Source of the DNA: Thermoplasmata archaeon
GTDB taxonomy: Archaea > Thermoplasmatota > Thermoplasmata > Thermoplasmatales > GCA-001856825
Assembly (NCBI GenBank): GCA_021797855.1
Contig: JAJZYX010000002.1
Span: forward strand, 25,043 to 89,042
DNA: 64,000 nucleotides
Direction of reading: 5' to 3'
Positions 45,049-54,376 of this stretch are shown here, piece by piece. Position 1 is the first letter of the stretch. Every line of letters begins with the position of its first letter. A model generated the notes under the pieces. The model did no database searches. It was not told the DNA's origin and worked only from the letters and a program-made list of their open reading frames with translations. The position numbers and the translations under genes are program-made.

Positions 45049-45647
45049 ATAAGGCAAGAGGGAAATCCGGCGTGTTCCTGGATGGTGTTGCATCTCACCT
45101 AGGAAGCGTCAGCCCTAGCTTAATCACCCTCATTTCATTCATCCTTGCAGTCGCATTCGCTGTTGCCTATTACTTCAGCTACTTGAATCCTGCCATTCTT
45201 CTAGCTGCCTTCTTCCTCCTCGCGGGTTCCTCGTACTTGGATGCGTTGGACGGTGCAGTTGCCAGAATGTTCAAGAAGGAAACCAAAAGGGGGGACTTTC
45301 TTGACCATCTTCTTGACAGGTATTCGGATGTTGTTATCCTCCTTGGCATGACAGTTAGCCTGTTCGGCAACATGTTCTTTGGAATAGTTGCCATTTCTGG
45401 CACCCTCTTGAGCAGCTATGTTGGCACACAGTCGCAGGCGGTGGGTCTTGGCAGACTCTACTCAGGTTTCCCCGGGAGGGCAGATAGGCTCGTGATAATA
45501 CTTATCATAACACTCTTACAATTGTTCACCCTCAGGTTCGAAATTTTTGGAGATTACATAACGTCATGGGGCCTGTTGTTCTTGGGTCTTGCGGGATTTG
45601 CTAACTCTGTTTACAGAGCCAGTATTGCCTACCGCTCTATTGCCTAG
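45039..45647 (+). CDS. CDP-alcohol phosphatidyltransferase, archaetidylinositol phosphate synthase-like
   Basis: The 202-residue membrane enzyme has the class motif SYLDALDGAVARMFKKETKRGDFLDHLLDRYSD, given here in parts as DALDGAVAR, RGDFLD and HLLD, with all four Asp residues. Six hydrophobic helices are visible. The family attaches myo-inositol phosphate or glycerol phosphate to CDP-archaeol to build polar lipids. The start is TTG at 45039. Its final 84 bases are antisense to the end of priL. Confidence 0.85.
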   Translation: MVLDKARGKSGVFLDGVASHLGSVSPSLITLISFILAVAFAVAYYFSYLNPAILLAAFFLLAGSSYLDALDGAVARMFKKETKRGDFLDHLLDRYSDVVILLGMTVSLFGNMFFGIVAISGTLLSSYVGTQSQAVGLGRLYSGFPGRADRLVIILIITLLQLFTLRFEIFGDYITSWGLLFLGLAGFANSVYRASIAYRSIA

Positions 45648-46634
45648 GTTCTTTATCCTGTAGAAAGTGAGGGGGTGGGAAATTCTTCCTGAACTGCAGA
45701 GTGGATCCCTTTCCTTGTAGCAGAGGCCAAGAGACATCAAAGTCTGGCAGGATGGGACGCTGTACTCCCTTCCCCTTCCTGTTCCGGTTATGTGCTCTAT
45801 CTGGTATTTGGTAATTTTTTCGGCAAAGTCAGGAACCTTGCCGAAATATTTCATTATCTCGTCGTTGGGGAGGCCGATCCGGTGAAGAAACGTTACCAGG
45901 AAGAAACGCCCGGGGTGGGAAACATTGGCTCCCATCTTCATCTGGTTTATTATCTCAGCCAAGCATGGGGGGAATGATTTTTCATTGAGCGGTCCTAGAT
46001 TAGCACGCTCCTGCCTAATCTCCCTGCTCCTTGAGATTACTTCTCCAACAAACGGCTTTATGAGTTCATCGACTCCTTGCGGGAACTCCACAACCTCATT
46101 GACTTCTTGCATGTACCTTCTGTAGAATGCCTCCCTCAGGATCTTCGAAAGGACATGTTTTGAGGCTACCACGTTCCCCCCCTTCAGTTCCTGATTGCAT
46201 AGTTTCAGTTCCCTGTCATTGAACACAACAGCATTCTTCAGGAATGATGGGATCGGGATTAGATAATTTCCCCCATCTTTATCAATATCCACGTCTAGCT
46301 CACGCGCCACCGATTTTAGATTCCTAACGTCATTTTCCTTTTCAAGTGTTTCGTACAGTACTTTCCTTTCTCTGATGGCATATCTCGCAGATATGAAATA
46401 ATCCCTTATGTAGGTCAGGATTATTTTGGTGATTATGTAATTCTTTACCCGTTCCTCGCCATCCGTGGGAAAAGGAGGGTCTTCTCCGTTCATTATACTG
46501 TACAGGAAATCTGCTGACTTCCTTACATAGAACTCATTTTCCTCTAGGAATGATTGGAGCGATACCCCTTCTCCAAAGTATTGCCTCAGTCCAGCCCTCA
46601 GGAAAGGATATTTCTCTATTACCTCTTCCCTCAT
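45564..46634 (-). CDS. priL: DNA primase large subunit
   Basis: The 356-residue PriL supports RNA-primer synthesis with PriS. The four cysteines of the 4Fe-4S cluster are visible: FPPCLAEI, VPSCQTLMSLGLC and RDPLC. The helical N-terminal half is normal. The last 28 residues read antisense to the lipid synthase gene, a convergent overlap of 84 bases. The start ATG overlaps the stop of the upstream prolidase by four bases. Confidence 0.92.
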   Translation of the reverse strand: MREEVIEKYPFLRAGLRQYFGEGVSLQSFLEENEFYVRKSADFLYSIMNGEDPPFPTDGEERVKNYIITKIILTYIRDYFISARYAIRERKVLYETLEKENDVRNLKSVARELDVDIDKDGGNYLIPIPSFLKNAVVFNDRELKLCNQELKGGNVVASKHVLSKILREAFYRRYMQEVNEVVEFPQGVDELIKPFVGEVISRSREIRQERANLGPLNEKSFPPCLAEIINQMKMGANVSHPGRFFLVTFLHRIGLPNDEIMKYFGKVPDFAEKITKYQIEHITGTGRGREYSVPSCQTLMSLGLCYKERDPLCSSGRISHPLTFYRIKNLGNRAVGNTGSVNRVSKSRKTQEQQAP

Positions 46635-47707
46635 ACTATTTGAAGTTCCCTGGAAGCAGAAGTGATGATCTGGCAGCCGTCCTTGGTTACCACTACGTCA
46701 TCCTCAATCCTCACTCCGCCCTTCTTTGGGATGTAAACCCCTGGCTCCACTGTAACCACCATATTTTCCTTGAGGAAGAAGTCATATTGAGAACTGAGGG
46801 CAGGATGATCATGAACGTTGAGCCCTACTCCGTGTCCGAGACTGTGGATAAACCTTCCCTTGAATCTTGAAGAATCAATCACTTCCCTTGCCGCTCCATC
46901 TGCAATCTTTCCATTTGCCCCGCTTCTTATTGCTTTGAAGCCTGCATCTTGAGCTCTGAAAACCACTTCATACATTTCCTCCATCTCCCTGTCAGGCTTC
47001 CCGAAGAAGTATGACCTTGTCATGTCTGAGCAGTATCGCTGGTATTTTGCACCAAAATCTACGAGTACAACTTCTCCCTTGCGGAGCTTTCTGTTTCCTC
47101 CAGAAAAGTGGGGCTCTGCCGCATCAGGCCCGAAAGCAGCTATGGTGTCAAAACTGGGAGAGGATGCCCCGTTCTTCATCATTTCGTAATTCACCATTGC
47201 TGCAAGTTCATTTTCCGTCATGCCTTCCTTGAGCATATCTGGAATCCTGTCTCCTACGACTGATACTATCTTTGCGGCTTCCTTCAGCTTCGATAGTTCT
47301 CTCTCCGACTTTATCTGCCTCAGACTGGAAATGGATTCTCCGACGTCTATGAACTCCTTGTCCGGCAGCTTGTCTTTAAGTGACAGATAATCCGCGTGAG
47401 AGAGTCCTGAATAATTTATCCCGATGAATGTAACATCCCTCGTGACCGCCTTCAGAATCTCATCCCTCTTCTTTCCAGTAGAGAAAACCTCTACGTCCAA
47501 TTCCTCTGATCGCGCCGTTTCTTCCTCCAGTTCGCTGGTGATAACCTTGAGGTTCTTTCTAGTCAGATACACATAGGAGCCCTCGAAGAGCCCCCTGGTT
47601 AGCTGGGTAAAATAGAAGAAAGACGGGTCGTTGGAAGTTTCCCCGCCATTGTAAATCAGTATTCCTTCGACATTCTGGTTCAGGTCAAACAGCTTTTCTA
47701 CATCCAT
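46631..47707 (-). CDS. pepQ: Xaa-Pro dipeptidase (M24 metallopeptidase)
   Basis: The pita-bread enzyme of 358 residues has all five metal ligands in recognisable motifs: VLVDFGAKYQRYCSDMTRSYF (two Asp, given in context), HSLGHGVGLNVHD, VTVEPGVYI and RIEDDVVVT. It cleaves dipeptides ending in proline in the cytoplasm. priL follows with a four-base overlap, so the pair is translated together. Confidence 0.94.
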   Translation of the reverse strand: MDVEKLFDLNQNVEGILIYNGGETSNDPSFFYFTQLTRGLFEGSYVYLTRKNLKVITSELEEETARSEELDVEVFSTGKKRDEILKAVTRDVTFIGINYSGLSHADYLSLKDKLPDKEFIDVGESISSLRQIKSERELSKLKEAAKIVSVVGDRIPDMLKEGMTENELAAMVNYEMMKNGASSPSFDTIAAFGPDAAEPHFSGGNRKLRKGEVVLVDFGAKYQRYCSDMTRSYFFGKPDREMEEMYEVVFRAQDAGFKAIRSGANGKIADGAAREVIDSSRFKGRFIHSLGHGVGLNVHDHPALSSQYDFFLKENMVVTVEPGVYIPKKGGVRIEDDVVVTKDGCQIITSASRELQIV

Positions 47708-47765
47708 ATGTCTGGAGAAGTTAATTATTAATCTAATTTTCTCCGTGGCTCTGACTATAAATCCG

Positions 47766-48341
47766 TTATTCCTTAAAGGTAACGGCGAAAATTTCCCCCA
47801 GGTCCGGCGTCAAAATATGCCCTGCACTGTATTTCGAAAACGAGAAAATCTCCTCCTTACCCGGCTTGTACCAGGGGGAAATCCTTACCGTCTCTATGGT
47901 CGAGAACGGATCATATTTTATCTTTGCATAGCTCATCCCGAGAGCGTCCCTTCCGAGGAAGAGGGAATCCATTTGCGAATAGGCAAGGTGAAGAAGGTAT
48001 ATGAGATGTTCCTTGAACTCGACCAGTTTTGAGAATGAGTAATTCGAGAACTTCCTCATCTCATCGTCGCTGAGTACGATCATGGAATGCCTCCTTTCCA
48101 ATCTCTTCAAAATTCCCTGACTCTGCACAACACTCTCCGAGAATTCCACACCCATAGGGAATATGAGTACCAGAAAATTGTTCATTGCCTCTGATAAGAA
48201 TTTCTCCTCCTCCCCGGTCATTTCAGGGAGGTAACAAAGATAAATCACCTTGTCGGGATATGAACTGTAAGTTACTGGGTCTCTCATTACCATTTCTTTG
48301 GCCCTTTTCCCGATAGGCTGGATCATGGCTATAAATAACAA
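47766..48341 (-). CDS. Unknown soluble protein, 191 residues
   Basis: No motif, membrane helix or signal is evident. The chain has a Met-rich start with alternative ATG codons (MLFIAMIQPIGKRAK), a hydrophobic strand VIYLCYLPEM, a helix-rich middle and a beta-rich C-terminus (KYDPFSTIETVRISPWY). It lies 17 bases after the HD hydrolase gene on the same strand, suggesting an operon. Function unknown. Confidence 0.62.
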   Translation of the reverse strand: MLFIAMIQPIGKRAKEMVMRDPVTYSSYPDKVIYLCYLPEMTGEEEKFLSEAMNNFLVLIFPMGVEFSESVVQSQGILKRLERRHSMIVLSDDEMRKFSNYSFSKLVEFKEHLIYLLHLAYSQMDSLFLGRDALGMSYAKIKYDPFSTIETVRISPWYKPGKEEIFSFSKYSAGHILTPDLGEIFAVTFKE

Positions 48342-48358
48342 TATTCTATAATTATTTG

Positions 48359-49462
48359 CTACTGCATCGGAACATCTAATTTTCTCAGCGTTTCCTTCAC
48401 GTGGTCTTCCATATCATTGTTGTAAACCAGTAGACCCATCCCTTCCAGTTCCCTCTCCAGAAAAATCATTATGGAAGAAAAATCCGTTATCGGCTTGATT
48501 TCCCCGTTATCAAGGACGTTTAGAATCTCGTTCTTGAAAGGGGACTTGAAATATTGGTTGGAGATGATGCTTCCATCCAGTCCCTCGACTATTTCCCTGA
48601 ACTCACTTTCGCTCCTGCGCACAACTACCCCCTTTGGTATCTTCCTGTGTTTTATGATATGGTAGATCGTCGGATTCTTGAATTTTAGTTGAGCCATGAA
48701 ATCGCAGTCATTCCACTGCACAAAATCATCATATTCCGGCTCCATTGATTTGAGGGCGTCGTTTGCAAGAGATGACACTATTAAGGATGTTTTGTGCCTA
48801 TAGACCGTCCTGTACATCAGCATTCTTGCAACCATTAATCCCTCGATTGACGGAAGTCCCTTGAGTTCTACACAAAATTCCTTATTCTCTACGGAGAGAA
48901 CCCTGAGTATCCTCGGGATATCCACTGCACCTAGAGCAACCCCTGTGTAGTAAGAATCCCTTGCTAGATAATCGATCTGATCCACATCCCCATTACCGGA
49001 GATTATCCTACTAAGTACCCCTGCTTCCCCTTTCAGTATCTTAACAATTTCCCTTTTATGGTCTCCTATGGAGTCGCTGATCTCATTCTCTGGAGTCCTT
49101 CCTTCAATTATGTCTATTGTGACTCCCAGGTGATCCTTGCCATAAATTTTTGTCATCGCATCCTCAAGAGAATGAGAGAACGGAGAGTGGCCTATGTCGT
49201 GAAGAAGACCTGCCAGGGCGACGTTTGCAACTTCTTCTTCACCAAGGCCAAGCCTAGTTGAGGCTTCTCTTGCAAGGTAATACGTACCAAGAGAGTGCTC
49301 AAATCTAGAGTGAGTTGCCCCAGGGAACACAAGGTACGTGAAGCCAAGCTGCTTTATCGTATTCAGCCTCTGAAACTCATTTGTAGAGATAATTTTGGAA
49401 ACGCTCTCATCAAGTTCTATTGATCCGTATATTGAATCGTGAATTGTTCTCCTGTCTTGCAT
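48359..49462 (-). CDS. HD-domain phosphohydrolase (dNTPase-like)
   Basis: The 367-residue protein has the HD-superfamily metal residues: THSRFEHSLGTYYLA with the first His, GLLHDIGHSPFSH with the HD pair, and a distal Asp in DQIDYLARDSYYTGV. The fold matches COG1078 and the dGTPase group. Such enzymes degrade dNTPs or cyclic nucleotides; the substrate is not determinable here. It probably leads a two-gene unit with the unknown gene that follows. Confidence 0.9.
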   Translation of the reverse strand: MQDRRTIHDSIYGSIELDESVSKIISTNEFQRLNTIKQLGFTYLVFPGATHSRFEHSLGTYYLAREASTRLGLGEEEVANVALAGLLHDIGHSPFSHSLEDAMTKIYGKDHLGVTIDIIEGRTPENEISDSIGDHKREIVKILKGEAGVLSRIISGNGDVDQIDYLARDSYYTGVALGAVDIPRILRVLSVENKEFCVELKGLPSIEGLMVARMLMYRTVYRHKTSLIVSSLANDALKSMEPEYDDFVQWNDCDFMAQLKFKNPTIYHIIKHRKIPKGVVVRRSESEFREIVEGLDGSIISNQYFKSPFKNEILNVLDNGEIKPITDFSSIMIFLERELEGMGLLVYNNDMEDHVKETLRKLDVPMQ

Positions 49463-50068
49463 CTTTCGTCAATTTCAATGAAGTTTTGATTATTAAGTTC
49501 TCCGTTGACAGCTGTGTCTTGGGTTGTTCAGTTCCCTATAATTCACGAACCGGAAAATCGTTCGTACAGTTCTGACCTTAATGCAAAGTTACTCCTGAAT
49601 TCTACGAAACCATCTGATGAGAAAAATGTTACTTAATATGAAAACCCCCAAAAGGGAGCATAACCACAGAGATCATGAGGATATCAATAGCTGCGAGCGC
49701 AGTAATTGACATCACCATCAACTCTATCATTAGTGCTTCATTGAAGATGTCCAGTCAGAAATGGAAGTCAAGGAGTATGGATGTTCTTTTTGAAACTCTC
49801 CCATTTTCGTTTCCTACACTTGCGAGCATGAGCGAAGTAGCTGAACAACATTCCCGGCTGGCAGTCCTGCAAAATTATGAATTAAATCATTAACCCATAG
49901 CCCCCCTGCGACATCAGGTGTCACCTCCACTGTCCCACCAGCGGATGTCAAGCCTTAGTCAAAATAACGGGTCTACCAGAATTAAGGTAAGGGAATCCTA
50001 TCGGTCTGTTCAGGAATTACCATATCACAGCGGAAGGGGGAAGTCCAGCTCAGGTGAATAATTATAAT
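49463..50068. other. 606-base gap; one doubtful 72-codon frame
   Basis: The gap between the HD hydrolase and SRP RNA is AT-rich at first. A plus-strand frame at 49675-49893 (72 codons, MRISIAASAVIDITINS at the start) follows a TTAATATG box by about 40 bases, but its composition is not convincing and there is no ribosome-binding site. Nothing else coding or structured stands out. Confidence 0.4.
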
Positions 50069-50373
50069 GCCGGGCCACCGACATTGAAGGGCGATTGAAG
50101 GACATGAGCTCCCTCTCCGTTCTCCGCTCCGTGCCCCCACCGGCATCCGCGGTCCACGTAACCGTTGCTCCCTTCCGGTCCTGGCGGATTCCCGTGATAA
50201 CGCATACAGCTCTCCCCTCCGGGTGAGACGTATACAACCCGGATCTGGTGGGACAGAGTTTCGCCGAACTTCAAGGGTTCACGTCCCCAAGGTTGCCTCC
50301 TATATCGGCTGTCGCCCCCGCGTATAGACGGTTTCGAGTAACAGGAGACGCCTACCCTCCCGGCCAGCCCGGC
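50069..50373 (-). ncRNA. ffs: Signal recognition particle RNA (7S, archaeal)
   Basis: The minus strand is a roughly 305-nucleotide RNA with complementary ends (GCCGGGC near 50373, GCCCGGC near 50069). The conserved apical SRP54-binding part of helix 8 is seen as CCAGGACCGGAAGGGAGCAA at about 50173-50192, including the GGAAGG tetraloop region and the asymmetric loop AGCA. A TATA-like TATTTAATAAG at 50391-50401 is 20-28 bases before the 5' end. It scaffolds SRP54 and SRP19 for co-translational secretion. Confidence 0.92.
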
Positions 50374-50426
50374 ATACTGCCAATCAATCTTCTTATTAAA
50401 TAGTTTGGCCGAAGAATATCCGCTAA

Positions 50427-51152
50427 TTATTCCCTCCACCTTATGAATTTCCTTCCGAGGAGCGTGAGGACGACCGTTTCAATCAGGAGGATGAAAAGCA
50501 TGGAATAGAGCAGCGGTTCCTTTCCAACAATTCCCTGAACGAGTACCGCAGCGGGTGTCACCGGGGATATAGAGAGAACGTAAATCAAATTCATTGGTAT
50601 GTCCGTATATGGATAAAAAGTTGGAGGGAGGACCGTCATTATTATTGATAGTATGGCAGTAATCCCCCACACGTTTCTTATGTGTTTCAGGAGACCTGCG
50701 ATTATGAATGAGAGATTCGAAATAGTGAGGGTCAGGAGAACCAGGACACCAATAATGGGGAGAGCGGATTCTACGGAAAAGACTTTCAGGTAGGACCCGA
50801 GGACTGCATATAGAACTATTCCTGGTAGTGAAAAAACTAGGTAACTGAGGGAGAGTGCAAACATGTAATCCTGTGACGTGATGTTGGTTGCAACATACAG
50901 GTCCTGTATTCTGATCTGAATCCTGAAGAATGCTGCATCGGCTGCTCCATTAATGCTGTTGGCAGCCACTATAGCTATTGGCCCTCCAGCTACCGCGAAT
51001 GAGATCGCAACCAGGGAGCCATGTGCGAATATAGTTACTATGAAGAGGAGCGCAAGGGGAAGGGAAAGTGAGGCAACAAGATAAGATGGCCCGCGCAGAA
51101 TGACGAAAAAACCGTAGTACCAGGCAAAGTAGAGGATGAATTTAGGATTCAA
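50427..51152 (-). CDS. ABC-2 type transporter permease
   Basis: The 241-residue protein has about six membrane helices and ends with the cytoplasmic LLGRKFIRWRE. The general layout, with a hydrophobic SPVTPAAVLVQGIVG loop near the end, fits ABC-2 permeases of drug or lipid exporters. It overlaps the ATPase gene by 11 bases. The substrate is unknown. Confidence 0.82.
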   Translation of the reverse strand: MNPKFILYFAWYYGFFVILRGPSYLVASLSLPLALLFIVTIFAHGSLVAISFAVAGGPIAIVAANSINGAADAAFFRIQIRIQDLYVATNITSQDYMFALSLSYLVFSLPGIVLYAVLGSYLKVFSVESALPIIGVLVLLTLTISNLSFIIAGLLKHIRNVWGITAILSIIMTVLPPTFYPYTDIPMNLIYVLSISPVTPAAVLVQGIVGKEPLLYSMLFILLIETVVLTLLGRKFIRWRE

Positions 51153-51981
51153 GCATTACCCCCTTCGACAAAAAGATGTCATCAAGATTGATCCTCTTGA
51201 TGTCGTATCCCTTACTAATGAACTCATCGACCTTGTCCTTCTCGATGTACTTGATCGCCACATTAGCAATTTTTATGTCGTACTCTTCCCCGTCTAGTTT
51301 CTCCGCACGCATCTTCCCATTGAATGTGGAGAGGAGATGCTGTATCGTCCCGTGTGTCATTATATTCCCCTGATCGATGACGACAACCTCATTTGAAAGT
51401 TCCTGGGCCTCTTCCATGTAATGCGTGGTGAGAATTATTTTTGAGGTGAGTCTTTTGATTGCGGACCATACCTCAATTCTGGACAACGGATCGAGACCTG
51501 TCGTTGGCTCGTCAAGAAATATTACCGGAGATTTTGCCGCAAGGGCCATTGCAACGAACACCTTTCTCTTCATTCCTCCTGAAAGAGTGTCGGAAGGGGC
51601 ATTCCTGAAATCATACAACTCAAGCTGGTCTAGTGCCTCTTTTGATTCCGCTTTAGCCTGCTGAGCGGAAAACCCTTTTGCCATCAGATAAAGTTGCATC
51701 TGCTCCAGGGGAGAAAGTATACCGATCAGCTGGGATTCCTGAGGGATACTGCTGATCAAGTTTCTTACCTTTTTTGTATCCTTTATGATGTCATATCCCT
51801 CTATGGTTGCAGTTCCGGACGTAGGCAGCAACTGGGTAGAAAGGATTCTGACCAGGGTAGTTTTTCCGGCCCCATTCCGTCCGATAACGGTCGTGACCCT
51901 TTCCTTTAGTGAGGCATTTATTCCCTTCAGGGCATATAGGTGTTTGCCGTACCTTTTTGTTATACCTTTTATCTCAATCAT
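51142..51981 (-). CDS. ABC transporter ATP-binding protein
   Basis: The 279-residue ATPase has Walker A GRNGAGKTTL, signature LSGGMKRKV, Walker B VIFLDEPTTGLDP and the switch His in LTTHYMEEAQ. A C-terminal extension of about 70 residues ends IKRINLDDIFLSKGV, the DrrA-like accessory domain of multidrug and lipid exporters. It pairs with the overlapping permease. The upstream Lrp-type gene ends immediately before its ATG and may regulate the operon. Confidence 0.92.
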   Translation of the reverse strand: MIEIKGITKRYGKHLYALKGINASLKERVTTVIGRNGAGKTTLVRILSTQLLPTSGTATIEGYDIIKDTKKVRNLISSIPQESQLIGILSPLEQMQLYLMAKGFSAQQAKAESKEALDQLELYDFRNAPSDTLSGGMKRKVFVAMALAAKSPVIFLDEPTTGLDPLSRIEVWSAIKRLTSKIILTTHYMEEAQELSNEVVVIDQGNIMTHGTIQHLLSTFNGKMRAEKLDGEEYDIKIANVAIKYIEKDKVDEFISKGYDIKRINLDDIFLSKGVMLES

Positions 51982-52455
51982 TTAAGTTCTCAGTTTGACG
52001 GAGAATTCCTCTTTGAAAATTCCAAGGCTGATAGTTGTCCCCACTGATCTTATTCCCTTAATCGCTCCCACCTTCTCAACTTCGAAATCCTTCAGTTCAC
52101 TGCTGTCCTTAACCTTCACCTTCAGAAGGAGGTCCGCATCCCCAGACGTGTGATGGACATCCAGAACCTCGTCGAATTTTGACAGCTCCTTTGCAATCCT
52201 GTCAAGTTCCTTTATGTCGCTTATCGATACGCTTACAAAGGCAGTCAATTTGTAGTTGAGCTTGTCGTGATCTATGAGGGGAACTATCTTCCTGATTATC
52301 TCCCTCTCCTTCATTCTCTTGACCCTTTGAAACACTGTCGTAGGAGGGGACTTGACCCTTCTAGCTATCTCATTATACCCGAGTGTTGCATCATCCCTCA
52401 AAACGTTTAAAATCCTTACGTCAAGAGAATCATATTCCCCTTTCATTATAGGCAA
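51982..52455 (-). CDS. Lrp/AsnC-family transcription regulator
   Basis: The 157 residues hold an N-terminal winged helix-turn-helix (LRDDATLGYNEIARRV, TVFQRVKRMKEREII) and a C-terminal RAM ligand-binding domain (SVSISDIKELDRIAKEL). The family binds amino acids or other small effectors. The stop codon abuts the ATG of the ABC ATPase, so it is the first gene of that operon and probably autoregulates it. Its upstream region is shared with the divergent rpe gene. Confidence 0.92.
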   Translation of the reverse strand: MPIMKGEYDSLDVRILNVLRDDATLGYNEIARRVKSPPTTVFQRVKRMKEREIIRKIVPLIDHDKLNYKLTAFVSVSISDIKELDRIAKELSKFDEVLDVHHTSGDADLLLKVKVKDSSELKDFEVEKVGAIKGIRSVGTTISLGIFKEEFSVKLRT

Positions 52456-52536
52456 TTTTCAAATGGTATTTAGCAATTTTGTGTTATTCCGTTATCGAAC
52501 ATTTATTAGTAGTGTATTCTATACGCATTGGTGACA

Positions 52537-53211
52537 ATGGCCGAATTATCTGCCTCCATACTTGCCGCTGACCTACTGAATCTTGAAAGAGAAATATCTT
52601 TAGCGGTAAAGTCTGGAATAAAATGGGTACATCTTGACGTAATGGATGGACACTTTGTCCCCAACCTAACAATGGGTATCCCTTTCGGCATCGCGATAAG
52701 AAGGAAGTTCAATGTCGATATCGAAAGTCATATGATGGTGGATAACCCAGACAAGTATTTGGACAAGTATTGCTCGTTCTCCAAGATTGTGACGATCCAT
52801 TACGAGGCCCCTGTTCAGACAATAAGGGTGTTGAGGGAGATTGAGAGCAGGGGGTCGATGCCAGGCCTTTCCATCAACCCGAAAACACAGGTATCAAGAA
52901 TAGAAGGACTTCTCCCGTACACGAAATACGTCCTTGTCATGACCGTCGAACCCGGATTCTCAGGTCAGAGCATGATAGAAGAGGCGGCAGACAAAATATC
53001 CCTGCTCAAAGAATACAGAGAGAGAATGGGAATGAATTTCCTCATAGGGGTGGATGGTGGGATAAAGAAAGATAACATTACCCGGATTCATTCACTCGGT
53101 CCGGACATAATTGTGAGCGCATCCGCAATATTCTCCGGAAACATTGAGGAAAATGTTAAATCTCTAAAGAATTGTATGAAGGAGGACCAAGATGGACAGC
53201 GAGATTGTTGA
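52537..53211 (+). CDS. rpe: Ribulose-phosphate 3-epimerase
   Basis: The TIM-barrel protein of 224 residues begins MAELSASILAADLLNLEREI. KWVHLDVMDGHFVPNLTMG carries a metal-binding His and Asp, and IESHMMVDNPDKYLD plus VMTVEPGFSGQSM and VDGGIKKDN complete the set. It interconverts ribulose and xylulose 5-phosphates. It is followed by a TPR-like gene that overlaps by 20 bases. Confidence 0.94.
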   Translation: MAELSASILAADLLNLEREISLAVKSGIKWVHLDVMDGHFVPNLTMGIPFGIAIRRKFNVDIESHMMVDNPDKYLDKYCSFSKIVTIHYEAPVQTIRVLREIESRGSMPGLSINPKTQVSRIEGLLPYTKYVLVMTVEPGFSGQSMIEEAADKISLLKEYRERMGMNFLIGVDGGIKKDNITRIHSLGPDIIVSASAIFSGNIEENVKSLKNCMKEDQDGQRDC

Positions 53212-53923
53212 AAAAGCAAGGGAACTAGAGGACAATGGAGACTTGAAAGAGTGCGTTAGATTCATAGACGAAAACATAAATTCGATACAGGACGAACTCT
53301 ACAAGACAGATGCCCTGATGATAAAATCAGAGTGCCTGCTGTATCAGGAAAGTCCAGATGCAGAGGGTGCTAGACAGTTCGCCGAAGAGGCGCTCAAAAT
53401 AGCCTCGGACAAGGGCGATACTAAGAGGATTGCGGATGCTAATCTGCTCCTTTCGCAGATTCTGGTCCTCACGGATACGAAGAAGGCGGCAGAACATGGA
53501 AAGACTGCCATGGAACTATACCAAACAATCAACGACAAGGAAGAATACATTTATTCTATGGTATCCCTCGCTACTATCCTGGATGACTTCAAGGAGGCGT
53601 CTTCCCTTTTCGAGAAAGCGATGCAGGAGGCTGAGAATTCGAACAACCTCGATATGCTAGCGCAGGCCGCAGTGAATTACGCTTACTTGCTCGCAGAACA
53701 GGTTGGAGGCGAGGCACCGCTGAAGACCCTCGATAAGGTTGTAAAGAAAGTTCTAGAGGAGGCTTCTAAGTTCAAGAGGAAGGAGGAGAGAATAAGGGCA
53801 GTTTCAAACTACTCTGAGATTTTCGATGCAGCATCTGATATCGCGATGGAACTTGACCAATACGACCTTGCTACGAGGTACGCATCCTACTTGAACAAAG
53901 ACCCGCATGAATTCATAAAATGA
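53192..53923 (+). CDS. TPR-like helical repeat protein
   Basis: The 243-residue chain is wholly helical with repeating helix pairs of about 34-40 residues (for example GARQFAEEALKIASDKGDTKRIADANLLLSQIL shown in part, EASSLFEKAMQEAENSNN). No catalytic motif is seen. TPR proteins are scaffolds for complexes, so a binding role is plausible. Overlap with rpe implies coupled translation but no shared function. Confidence 0.7.
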   Translation: MDSEIVEKARELEDNGDLKECVRFIDENINSIQDELYKTDALMIKSECLLYQESPDAEGARQFAEEALKIASDKGDTKRIADANLLLSQILVLTDTKKAAEHGKTAMELYQTINDKEEYIYSMVSLATILDDFKEASSLFEKAMQEAENSNNLDMLAQAAVNYAYLLAEQVGGEAPLKTLDKVVKKVLEEASKFKRKEERIRAVSNYSEIFDAASDIAMELDQYDLATRYASYLNKDPHEFIK

Positions 53924-54376
53924 TCAGGACTCTGTAAGAAAATTCTGCACATCGACCCCGCTGAGCCTGGCTACCACTAGTGCAGCTACCTTCGTACTTA
54001 GAAACGGATTTTTCTCCCTCATCTTATTTATTTCTGCTATTACGTCCCTCTTGCTGAGCTTTGTCTTCTCTACGACAAGGGAGATTATCTTTTCAGTCTC
54101 ATCCTCGCCGTCCCTTTCATTCATTATAGCTTCAAAGTTGGGCTTATAGTCCAGGCTCAGCTCTATCCCGTTAATAGAACAGGTGATTGCGTATGTCCCA
54201 TTAATCTGCTTCAAGCATTTAGCCTCCACTGCTACCCTCAAAAATTCCCTTACCTGATCCGGGGTCAGATATCTTGCTCTTATCGACAAAATAGTCAGTA
54301 TTTCTGTTTCAGTGAATTCGTAACGTCCCGTTATTTTCTTAAGGTAGAGCAGGAGCTTCCTTATTTCGTCTGTCAT
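53924..54376 (-). CDS. DUF2240-like archaeal protein
   Basis: The 150-residue protein begins at an ATG with GGAGGTTTCA upstream (54376). It has a winged-helix-like N-terminal half (TETEILTILSIRARYLTPDQV) and the C-terminal DVIAEINKMREKNPFLSTKVAALVVARLSGVDV in two pieces, which resembles the archaeal DUF2240 family. It ends a four-gene minus-strand unit of overlapping genes. Function unknown. Confidence 0.7.
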   Translation of the reverse strand: MTDEIRKLLLYLKKITGRYEFTETEILTILSIRARYLTPDQVREFLRVAVEAKCLKQINGTYAITCSINGIELSLDYKPNFEAIMNERDGEDETEKIISLVVEKTKLSKRDVIAEINKMREKNPFLSTKVAALVVARLSGVDVQNFLTES

